Part shown: piece after piece, positions 1 to 9,622 of the stretch | Position numbering within the stretch: the stretch's first letter is position 1 | Layout: each line of letters starts with the position of its first letter | Assembly (NCBI GenBank): GCA_951804985.1 | Contig: OX638130.1 | Span: forward strand, 114,279,593 to 114,343,592 | Direction: 5' to 3' | Source of the DNA: Dryomyza anilis | Taxonomy: Eukaryota; Arthropoda; Insecta; Diptera; Dryomyzidae | DNA: 64,000 bases | Translations under genes and position numbers: made by a program | Notes under the pieces: model-generated | Told to the model about the DNA's origin: nothing | The model's input: only the letters and a program-made list of their open reading frames with translations | Database searches by the model: none

Positions 1-61
1 AGTGGTAGATATCCAGATATTTCACACCAGAGTGTACCAACCTCTCCAAATTCTATAAATA

Positions 62-182
62 GACCACATCGAAATTCACCATACCAAAATTCACCACATC
101 CAAACTCACCACAGTAAAACTCACCACACAAAAACTTACCACATTAAAACTCACTACACTAAAACTTACCACACTCAAATTT
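62..182. repeat. Short tandem repeat, unit ~17 bp
   Basis: Consecutive variants of 'aaaactcaccacac' and 'aaaacttaccacact' run through this stretch with small unit-to-unit changes. It is non-coding low-complexity sequence and no gene is visible around it. Confidence 0.7.
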
Positions 183-194
183 ATACTAAAAGCT

Positions 195-290
195 CTTAAG
201 GCAAAAACTCTACGGGTTCTTCCACGGGAAGAATTCTACGGGAAAGCATTCTACGGGACAGCATTCTAAGGGGAATAATTTCACGAGGAA
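195..290. repeat. Short G-rich tandem repeat, unit ~20 bp
   Basis: Repeats of 'ttctacgggaaagca' with variations. The motif style (GGGAA plus ATTCT) resembles the longer arrays at 45290-46060 and 52540-53600, so they may share a mode of origin. Confidence 0.55.
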
Positions 291-299
291 GTAGCTATC

Positions 300-990
300 C
301 TTTAAGAGATTGTGTTTGAGAAAACAATAATATTGTCATGGGCAAAAATGATACATATAAAAATACGGTGGGGTCCAGAAACAATACAATAGAATACTCT
401 CACTTAAAAGAAAAACTACATTCAATGCTATAGTGGTAGAGCAAAACGTTTTCAGATTTGAGACAAATGAACCCGAATTATATAATACCGTTATATACTC
501 GAAAGGTTCCTTTTTTTTGTAATACAAATAATAAAAAATAAATACATAGTAAATAATTAAAAATCATGAAAATATATTCAAAATAGTAAAATACAGTACG
601 GAACAACAAGTTTGGCAAAATCTTGAGTTTATGCAGTTTTTGCATTATTTGCTTTTGGTTCTTTCTTCAATGCACATAATTCTTATTGTGTTCATATGAA
701 AGGAAAACTTTAGCGATTTAAAACGTAAAAAAAAAACAATTAAATAAAATGTGAACTGAGAAACAATCAAAAAGGCAACACTGTTTGAGTAGTACTACTC
801 ACTGAGTACTGAATACGGTTTGTTGTATTTGCTTTGCTTTGCTCATTGAAGATGCGCATCATCACCAACAACCAGATGACGCTGATCTACCTCAACAAAA
901 TGCGTTCGTCTTTTTATTTGATTTTTCACCTGACTGCCAAATCATTCGCAGTGTTTCGCTGCAGCAAGTCAGACGTGTTTTCCTTACGGC
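300..990. other. AT-rich non-coding DNA, no gene seen
   Basis: Only short chance open frames with no recognisable composition. Base composition becomes more GC-rich from about 840 towards the candidate promoter. Confidence 0.5.
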
Positions 991-1000
991 AGCAGTCGCA

Positions 1001-1040
1001 GTTGGCAGTTGCGCATGCGTAGTTGAACGTTGAAGACGTG
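1001..1040 (+). promoter_or_regulatory. Candidate Inr+DPE core promoter, TSS near 1007
   Basis: An initiator-like GGCAGTTG places a +1 A at 1007. An AGACGTG matching the downstream promoter element consensus begins at 1034, which is exactly +28. That spacing is the one required for Inr/DPE promoters in flies. The surrounding 100 bp are clearly more GC-rich than the flanks. There is no TATA box at about -30. Motifs and spacing are seen directly; activity is inferred. Confidence 0.5.
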
Positions 1041-1441
1041 TGGTCGTGTCGACGAGTGAATTTTACAGCAAATACAAGTGTGGTGCAAATAACTAAAAAT
1101 AAAAATTTTTCATAAAAAATAGTATTCATTAAAAAAAAAATATTATATATAAAATATTTATATGCCAAAAATTAATGAAATTAAACTGAAATTACATTAA
1201 AAACCAAAACTATTTCATTTTAAACATAGAAAAAAAAAGAAAACATAATTTAAAGTGTGAAATTTTACCTAAATCACTTGTTACATAGCAGCGGTGCCTA
1301 TTTGTACCTGCTCCGAGCTAAGGATTATAACCCTCATTACACCGTGAACGCAATTAAGAACCAAGAGCAACAGCTACTAGCTAACTCATCACAAAAGGGA
1401 TTTACTATCGACTTTTATGTGCATGTTAATGCTTTAAAATG
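1007..1441 (+). other. Candidate first exon (5' UTR) ending in ATG at a splice donor
   Basis: Downstream of the Inr/DPE pair the sequence runs to a strong 5' splice site, GTAAGA at 1442. The three bases before the donor are ATG in a good fly context (AAAATG). Several short upstream ORFs with stops precede it, so everything before 1439 would be untranslated. If this ATG is used, the next exon must start in phase 0, as the Gln-rich exon at 47500 does. That link would need an intron of about 46 kb and is inference only; the exon could belong to another transcript. Confidence 0.4.
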
Positions 1442-2474
1442 GTAAGATTAACCCTCAATTTACTTTTTACAATCAATTCTTGGAATTTTCTGACTCTTAA
1501 TGGCATTTATCACAATTGGAGGTTACCTTTGAAATGTTGATTTATTTTTTTTGATTTATTTTCATTTATATTAGACTCTAATGCATTCGTATTTTGTGAC
1601 TATAAATGAAAATCTAAAGCTAGCATTAATCGCTACCTCTATAAAGCAATTAATCCCTTTTATTCTGAAAGGTTGTTTTTTCTTATAATTTTCTTCATTT
1701 TTTTCAACATTTTTTGAGATGTTTCAAATGATTAATTGTTGGTGCTGAGTGAGTCATTCATTGACTTTTATCAGAACCCATAATTTTATTGTCAAAACTC
1801 AAAATGTAGGATACTGAAAAATTGATCTTTGAAAATGCTTTAACAAATACATATAAAAAACCGACACTTTTAAAAGTTTTAATTTTAATAATAACTTTTC
1901 GCTTCTTGAGTCAAAAAATATAATTAAACTATGAAACGATTAATATTAAATAGTCCTTTTTGATAGTTAAACGATAATAGTTATATTTGATAAAATATAA
2001 TTTTAGAAAATGCTTTTTTTTCTGTTTTTCAAATAATATTTATTTCCCAACGAATATTAATACTTTTTCAAAATCAACATCTAAATAACTAAAACGATAA
2101 AAATCGATCTTTTTTTAAATTTTTATAAAAAACTCTATCAAATTCGTACCTTAAATATTATTGAAAACAATAATTTGGGACTGTAATTGATTTCGTTTCA
2201 ATATTGTTCAGATATCGTTTTTTTGCTAGGTTATAACCAAAATCAACACATAGTAAATGAAGCAAATAAAGAATGACAATCAATTAAAAAAAATTGAATC
2301 TCAAGCCCTTTAAACATTTTTTTTGTTCTAATCATTTTACAAACATATTCGAAATTTTTTCACAAATTTTCAACCGTTTCAACCGATTTCAAACGATATC
2401 CATTATAGGTTCAAACGTTCTTTTTCAATAATATATAATGATACGAGCACGATAGAGTTCTCTATAAAAACGTA
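1442..2474. other. AT-rich non-coding DNA (possible intron)
   Basis: No coding signal. Several short palindromes of the type cgatatcg or aacgat occur around 2080-2460. This style of sequence recurs at 4200-4270, 8255-8595 and 32000-32300. Confidence 0.45.
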
Positions 2475-2775
2475 CACACAGCAAAATCCTCTTTTGGCAT
2501 GAGGTTGAAGAATGAAAAAGCTAGTTGTACTCACTAACTTCATTCGGTTAAATCGAATGGTTTATAAATTTGCTGGCGAAACTGCCATACTGAAATATTA
2601 GTCTCCTAATGCTTCAAAATCTGTACTAAATTGTTCTAAAATAGTTCGAAATTGGTTGCAGTACAAACTGCAACACTTTTGATTTTGAAAATAACAACCG
2701 ACTAAGCGGTTGAGAGAACCGAATAAGTTGATTGGGCAAAGAGTTGGTTGGCGCAACAAATCTCTATTGTGTGTG
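2475..2775 (+). mobile_element. MITE family A, copy 1
   Basis: A ~300-bp non-coding element that begins CACACAGCAAAATCC and ends in the inverse of CACACA-ATAGAG. Its interior (aagaatgaaaaagctagttg, then gcggttgagagaaccgaat) is shared with copies at 39506, 41369, 41815, 42258 and 46515. No ORF suggests a transposase, so it would be non-autonomous. Confidence 0.75.
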
Positions 2776-3171
2776 TATCTATCTAGAATGAAAACTTTGT
2801 TTTTTTCGTTATAGATATCGAATTGATATAAAAATAGTTTTAATATTCGATAAACAATTTTACCCTTTTCATATTATCACTATCTTGAAAAAAATACCTC
2901 ACATAAGAACTAGAAACAAATTATATAAAAATTTTAATTAAAATTTTAATAAAAAATGTGAAATTCGTAAATTCCATACAAACTATTTAAGATAATTTTG
3001 GAAATCGACAAAGTAATGAATTCATTTTCGATATATAACTCAAAAATTATACTGAATTGTGTATTCTACAGAATTTTTTCCAAAAAATCTAAATTTTCTG
3101 AACAAATTAAATTTTTTTTATCGAAAATTAAAACTATTTCAATATCAAACAAAACAAATCCTATCATTTTC

Positions 3172-4220
3172 ATATCGTCACTATCATGCCAAAGGGGCGA
3201 ATGTGCAATTTTTGACATTTGCGTTTTTTTACATTTTTGAATGTAGTTTATCCTCAAGTATGCTGTGCCAAAATTGCGTATCATTTTGTTGGATATTTCT
3301 AGCCACAAAAGACAAAACCAAAAGGGCGAATTTGAAAAATTGAAAATCTAGTCATGCCAAAAGGGCGAATCTTTTCGTTTTTTCGCCATAACTTTTTATT
3401 GGAATAAGATAAAATAGTGGTGTACAGGCATTTATTGTTTATATTCAAAGCACCTATCGTTCTGCATCATTAATTAAAAATATCGATCTGCATCATTAAT
3501 TAAAAATATTTTGCCAAACATGAATTTGCCATTTGTTATTTGCAGGAAAAAATGTTTGGCAAAATATTTTAAAATAATGATGCAGTTCGATAGGTGCCTT
3601 CAAAACAAACAATTAATACTTTTTCACAACTATTTTATCTTGTACCATAAAAGAGTTATGGCGAAAAAACGAAAAGTGTCGCCCTTTTGGCATGACAAGA
3701 TTTTTCTATTTTTCCAATTTCTTAGTTTTTTTGCTTTAATTTCTTATTGGTGCAAGATAAAATAGTGGTGTAAAGGTATTAATTATTTGTTTTTAAAGGA
3801 CCTATCGAACTGCAACATTATTTTTAAATATTTTGCCAAACATTTTTTCCTGCAAATAACAAATGGCAAATTAATGTTTGACAAAATATTTTTAATTAAT
3901 TATGCCAATAGATAGATGCTTTAAAAACAAACAATTAATGCCTCTACATTACTATTTTATCTTGTCATAATAAAAACTTATAGCATAAAAATCAAAAATA
4001 TTTGCGTTTTGATCCGGATATAGCCTCAGAAAATCCGTATTTATAATTCAGTCGGTTGTCCAAATCTAAAGATATTTTATATACGTTATAATAATTGACG
4101 AATAAACAAAAATACCAGAAAAAAATTAAAAAAATATAAATTTTTCTAATTTTTAAAGCACTTCAAACTTTAAAATTTGATTTCCCAACATTTTTAAAAA
4201 TGCACATTCGCCGATTATCG
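3172..4220. mobile_element. Foldback-type palindromic element, complex copy
   Basis: The motif CATGCCAAAAGGGCGAAT appears at about 3185 and 3352 in forward orientation and near 3680 and 4205 inverted. Between 3352 and 3696 the two arms pair over about 150 bp each around a short centre (near 3520-3550) containing 'gccatttgttatttgcagg'. A second, diverged hairpin of the same sequence lies at 3745-3975. A homologous copy in the opposite orientation is at 25033-25600. It has no coding capacity. This looks like a multi-palindrome MITE or foldback element. Confidence 0.7.
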
Positions 4221-6436
4221 AAAACGATCGTTTAAGCCTATTAATGCTAACGATTTGATATCGTAAAGATATGGTTTGATTTGCCGGGTTTATTGAATTT
4301 TTTCATTAAATTTGTTCTGTTTGTTTTTTTTTTTTAACTTTTTTTTAAACATTTCAAATAAAAAACGTTTATATTGGTTATGGATATTGCTGTATTATTA
4401 ATATTTATATAACTATATTTTCAATCCGAAATATGAACAACCATATAAAAGTGATTTTTGGCTCAATTTTTGTAAATTTGAACCACTGTATCAATGCACA
4501 AAAATTGATCAATGCATATTTCGATACCCTTTATCAGTTGTGCAAATTTCATTGAAATCGAAGAACATGAGTTCCAACCGCTGGTCGATTTGGTGTGGAA
4601 TGGCCAATATATACTACATGGTACGAATACCATACTAAAATATGACGAAGTTTGAATACGATAATTATTTTGTCATCGGATGTCATTATTCGGAAACTCA
4701 TTAAAAAATATACCAGAGTGTCGTAAATTCATTTTCGATCAATTTTTAATATTTGACAACGAAAACATAATTAAATCCGTTCTACAGAATTTGAATTGAT
4801 TTAATTCTTCAGAAATATGTTTATAATATGATTTCGGTAGAAAATTGAAACAATTAAAAACAAAACATGAATTTTTCACTCAATATGTTTTTTTTAAATT
4901 GTTATTTTTGTAAGTTTATCATTTAAATTATATAAAGAATATAGATTTTGTTCTCTTTTACTCACTGATCATTAATCATTTCAGATTATAATTATAAATA
5001 CTAACATTAGGGTTAAAAAAGATTTTGATCAAAATGAATTTGTTGTAAAATTACTGATGTTGAATATCTATATATTTTGAATCATTTTAAATACAAATAT
5101 TAAGGGTATTCAACCGTGTAAAACTTGTAAATAAAGAAAATTTCATAAGTTGTCCAAATCCAATGAGAATAATAGTAAATTGTGTAAATTTCGTAAATAG
5201 TAGAAACATAGATTCCAAGAAGATAGTAGGTACTAATTGCGTAATTTTTTTATGAAAATAGATATTTACACTTTTGATATGAATCTCCTTAACGTATTTT
5301 TGAATAAAATCTAAATTAAAAATTTCATATATTAACTAAATAAATTTCAAAAGAAAATGAAATTTAAAATAATCCAAACCTTCATATTCTGCATAACTAT
5401 AAAAATCAATTAGTACCACTTACAACAAATTTGCAATCACTCTACTTTCTAAAATTTGCAATAATAATGCATTATATAATGTGTGTCCTACGCGTCCAAC
5501 ATACTAAAAAAATAAATCTGCATTGAAAAATCACCAAAATATTACCACCAAAAGCAACGCATGATAAACTATATATATTAATCAACGCGAACTGAATTGC
5601 ATTTCAATTTGGGGGCCTTCAGACGTTTAGCCAAAACTTGGGCAACATTTAAGCACACTTTGTGCATAACTAATTCAATAAATTCAAATGAATACCGTTG
5701 AAAAGACCGAACATAAAAAAAATACAAAAACCCCATAATGAGTTCACATAACACTTGTTGAAACCTAGAAAAATTACGCGGCCAGTGTAAATTCATTAAA
5801 AACGGTCAAGTAAACACACAAATGTCAATGGGTGTCCGCAGCAGCACATACGAAATATGATATGATGATACTTGCAAAATCTCATTAAAACTATATATAA
5901 TGTGCTCGGGAACAATAAAAATAAAAAGATTCAAAAAATGTAGGTACCTGTCTAGTAGTTGTCTTTATGAATATGTTTGAAAAAAATCTTAATTATGCTG
6001 TTAAAACGACTGAAGCGTGTGCTAAAGTCATATAAAAAAAATAAAGTATATTAAATGAATTATATAATTTACATTTCATTACATTGAAGGTTATTAAGTT
6101 CATAATAAATCAATTGTTTAGAGCATTTCATTGCATTTCGCTATTTTATAGGTTTATGTGTCAAATGTTGTTTAATCAGTAGTATAATTTCGGAAATCGT
6201 TTTTAAATAGTGTAATGTTTCATGAAATTTTATATTTAATAATGATAATTCTAATAGTGTTATAAAATAATGGATTAGATAAATAGATTGATAATAATTA
6301 AACTTATTTAAGTCATTAATGTTTGTTTACAATGTTTATAAAAAAAATAATAAAAATCAAATTGCAAACGTTATAGATTCCATAAACTTAGTAGAAAATT
6401 ATCAAATTATTTCGTAAATCAAATATATTTGGTTTC
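4221..6436. other. AT-rich non-coding DNA
   Basis: No gene recognised on either strand apart from a short dispersed repeat at 4515-4605. A short minus-strand open frame near 5578-5796 has no family resemblance and is probably chance. Confidence 0.45.
4515..4605 (-). repeat. Dispersed repeat related to 16650-16745
   Basis: Read on the minus strand this gives 'ccattccacaccaaatcga', then a stretch with 'tcgatttcaatgaaat'. The same order is found on the plus strand at 16650-16745, so the two are diverged copies of one dispersed repeat. Confidence 0.55.
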
Positions 6437-7485
6437 GATCCATTTATTTTGAAAACATTTTGGAATATTGACATTAATATATAAACTAAAATAAGACGTA
6501 ACAATTAAAAGAAAACTTTGCTTTGAAATATTATTTTTGATCATGCACAAATTCTATAAAATTGAAGATCCATCCCTAGTGGAAATTTGTATAGGGTCTA
6601 TCAGGGAACTAATAATAATAATAATAGTTTGGCGCTACAGTCCTGTATAGAACTTAGGCCGAGCTCTCTCACCATTTTGAGCTGTGCGTGTTATATTTGT
6701 ACTCAAAGTGGTGGGACCTACAGTTTATTGCCGAATCCGAACGGCGGGTGAGAGCTTTTCATAGGCAATGTTTTACTCTCGTAGGTTTGCCATTTACTGC
6801 CGAGAGGTAGCGCGGTATAGAAAAATGTTTCTATGAAAAGATGTTGTTAGCCCCAGTACAGGCTTGAACCTGGGACCTTTCGGCTCGCAGTACAACGCAC
6901 TAACCACTGAGCTACCGCGGCTATCAGGGAACTACCATTGAATTTTAATGTTTTCATAGCCCGATCATTTGCATAACGAACCTGACCTGGACAAGATTAC
7001 CATAATAAAGTAAATTTCTATTAGAGTAAATATTAAATAAATTACACAAAATGTAGCAAAAAAAAATGAGTTTTTGGTTTAGATTTAAATATATTTAAAA
7101 CTTATTGAAATAATTATTAAAATAATTTATATACCTAAATTAGTCTTGACAATTAAAAGTAAACTTTCATTTAATGATTTTTGAAAAACTAGTTTTGTAA
7201 AGTTTTATATTTTAAATTAAGAAGTGCATGCAAAATTTTTACTTCAATTTTCTTAAAATGAGAACACAGGAATATTATATAAATGATGTGATGGCCATAT
7301 GTCTCGTTGCGTTTTAAGTGTAACTTTGAGTAAATGGAAAATAAAATTTTCAGTGTAAATCGGAATGTTCCGTAAAATTATAATTCTCACTAAAATTCAA
7401 ATCCGCACCAAAATTAAAATCCTAAATTTTCATGTCTAAAAACTCAAATCTTTACAAAACAAATTCAAAAATACACTAATAAAAT
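6437..7485 (+). repeat. Tandem duplication, copy 1
   Basis: The sequence from 'ccatttattttgaaaacatt' (about 6440) to 'ttcaaaaatacactaa' (about 7480) is repeated at 7704-8254. Copy 1 contains the complete SINE at 6612-6920. Similarity is high, with few mismatches over the aligned parts. Confidence 0.85.
6612..6920 (-). mobile_element. tRNA-derived SINE, full length, with target-site duplication
   Basis: On the minus strand the element starts at 6920 with a tRNA-like head: A box TAGCTCAGTGGTTAG, and B box GGTTCAAGCC about 45 bases later. An unrelated body follows, and it ends in an (ATT)n tail at 6612-6627. It is flanked by a perfect 14-bp direct repeat, CTATCAGGGAACTA, at 6598-6611 and 6921-6934. 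This is a target-site duplication and fixes the element's exact ends. Related copies lie at 7880, 29030 and 46283. The head is too altered to be a functional tRNA gene. Confidence 0.9.
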
Positions 7486-7498
7486 GTATAATAAAAAA

Positions 7499-7700
7499 CG
7501 AGTTGGTAATGTTAGGTCACATGGGTAAGTTCGGTCACATGGGGCGGATTTTTATGGTCGGTCGGGCCCGACTGTGGAATACCCTACACCTTTGGTGGGG
7601 ATATTAATGTGGGATATTTAATTGCATACCTTAATTTTAAATTTTTTAATTATGCTGAACCTCCCCACCTTCAGAATATTATTCATATATCAGAAATTTA
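7499..7700 (-). repeat. Dispersed repeat, inverse of 20940-21125
   Basis: The segment with 'ggtcacatgggtaagttcgg' and 'gtcgggcccgact', then 'accctacacctttggtg', matches the reverse complement of 20940-21125 almost throughout. It lies between the two duplication copies, so it either inserted there or formed the junction. Confidence 0.75.
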
Positions 7701-7703
7701 CGT

Positions 7704-8254
7704 CAATCCATTTATTTTGAAAACATTTTGGAATATTGACATTAATATATAAACTAAAATAAGTCGTAACAATTAAAAGAAAACTTTGCTTTGAAAGATT
7801 ATTTTTGACCATGCACAAATTCTATAAAATTGAAGATCCTTCCCTAGTGGAAATTTGTATAGGATCTATCAGGGAACTAATAATAATAATAATAGTTTGG
7901 CGCTACAGTCCTGTATAGAACTTCGGCCGAGCTATCTCACCATTTTGAGCTGTGCGTGTTATATTTGTACTCAAAGTGGTGGGACCTACAGTTTATTGCC
8001 GAATCCGAAAGGCGGGTGAGAGCTTTTCATAGGCAATGTTTTACTCTCGTAGGTTTGCCAGGAATAATATGGAAATGATAATGCGTTTTAAGTGTAACTT
8101 TGAGTAAATGGAAAATTAAATTTTCAGTGTAATCAGTGGAATATTCCGTAAAATTACAATTCTCACTAAAAACTCAAATCCTCACCAAAATTAAAATCCT
8201 AAATTTTCATGTGTAAAAAATCAAATCTTTACAAAACAAATTCAAAAATACACT
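7704..8254 (+). repeat. Tandem duplication, copy 2 (internally deleted)
   Basis: This repeats 6437-7485 but lacks the bases equivalent to about 6794-7270. The join at 8060/8061 fuses the middle of the SINE to sequence that follows it 477 bp later in copy 1. The offset to copy 1 is 1267 bp before the join and about 790 bp after it. Confidence 0.85.
7880..8060 (-). mobile_element. SINE, tRNA head deleted
   Basis: Same SINE insertion as at 6612, with the identical left flank CTATCAGGGAACTA at 7866-7879 and the same (ATT)n tail. The tRNA-like head and right target repeat are missing. It arose by duplication of the locus followed by deletion, not by a new insertion. Confidence 0.85.
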
Positions 8255-8595
8255 ACCCAGCAAACCAAACGATAATTTTACGATATCGAAACGAAATCAT
8301 TTATAGGCTCAAATTGTCGATTTCGATAATCTATAATGATATGAAATCGATAAGGTTTTCGATAAAAATGAACCTGTCTAAAACGATATCGTTATTTTTG
8401 TCGTTATAGATATCGAGATGATATCATAAATAGATTTATTTTCGTTAAACTAATTTTATTTGTTCATAAAATTTTATTTCTTGACTAAAATTATAAAGAA
8501 CACGCAATTAAATTTTGAAATACTTTGAGTTTTCTATCTAAAATTTATCATTATTGTATCGAATTTAAAAATTATCGTAAAATGGTTTGTAGGGT
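8255..8595. mobile_element. Short TIR element with CGATATCG-rich interior
   Basis: Starts ACCCAGCAAACCA and ends with the inverse of ACCCTACAAACCA, so the 13-bp ends match at 11 positions. The pairing continues weakly with 'acgataatttta' against 'attatcgtaaaa'. The 341-bp interior is crowded with small palindromes built on cgatatcg or tatcg. No ORF. Non-autonomous element is inferred. Confidence 0.55.
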
Positions 8596-8599
8596 AATA

Positions 8600-9270
8600 A
8601 AATTTCTAATAAAAATTAAAATGTTCATTAAAAATTCATATTTTTGTTAAAAAGTCAAATTTTGAATAAAAAAACTCAAATTCTTACTATAAATTCCAAT
8701 TTTTATTAAAATTTCAAATTTTCACTAAAAATTCAAATTTTCATTAAAAACTCAAATTTTTCACTAAAAATCAAAAATTTTACTCAAATATCAATTTTTC
8801 ACACATATTTTTTTAATAAAATATAAAATTTTTACTGAAAATTAAAATTATTACTAAAAATTAAAATTTTTACTAAAAATTAAAATTTTTACTAAAAATT
8901 AAAATTTTTACTAAAAATTAAAATTTTTACTAAAAATTAAAATTTTTACTGAAAATTAAAATTTTTACTAAAAATTCAAATGTTCACTAAAATATCAAAT
9001 TTTTACTAAAATTTTAAATTTTCACTAAAAATTCAAATTTTCACTAATAATCAAAAATTTCACTAATGATTAAATGTTTCACTAAAAATTGAAATTTTAC
9101 AAAAATTCAAATTATCACTAATAGCTCAAAGAAAATTCGAACTATTAATGTAGGAACGATTTTTTATTGAAAAATTCAATATTCCCTAAAATTTTAAATT
9201 TTCACTTATAGTAAAAATGTTTACTGAAAATTCAAATTTTCACTAAAAATCATTAAAAATTAATTTATTC
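8600..9270. repeat. AT-rich satellite, 19-20 bp unit, degenerate
   Basis: Repeats of 'ttactaaaaattaaaattt' are nearly perfect at about 8830-8965 (20-bp period) and degenerate on both sides into variants of 'cactaaaaattcaaatttt'. It is related to the arrays at 12990-13880 and 55330-56540. Confidence 0.8.
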
Positions 9271-9277
9271 ATTAATA

Positions 9278-9622
9278 GTTCGAATAGTCATTAAAAATTG
9301 AAATTCTCACAAAAAATTCAATTTTCCACAAAAAATTCAAAATTTTCTAATAATTCTAAAATTCTAATTCAAATTGGTAGTGTCTATGGAATGTTCGAAT
9401 AGTCATTAAAAATTGAAAATCTCACAAAAAATTCAATTTTTCACAAAAAATTCAAAATTTTCTAATAATTCTAAAATTCTAATTCAAATTGGTAGTGGCT
9501 ATGGACTGTTCGAAGAGTCATTAAAAATTGAAATTCTCACTAAAAATTCAATTTTCCACAAAAAATTCAAAATTTTCTAATAATTCTAAAATTCTAATTC
9601 AAATTGGTAGTGGCTATGGACT
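9278..9622. repeat. Three tandem copies of a 115-bp unit
   Basis: Units begin 'gttcga(a)tagtcatt' at 9278, 9393 and 9508 and end with 'aaattggtagtggctatgga'. Copies differ at only a few bases. The first half of each unit is itself made of the AT satellite words (aaaattcaattttccac), so it is a higher-order unit derived from the neighbouring array. Confidence 0.85.

Noticed and set aside
6850..6920. Functional tRNA genes at 6850, 26310, 28470 and 29250
   Set aside because: A and B boxes exist, but acceptor and anticodon arms do not fold properly, and each continues into a SINE body.
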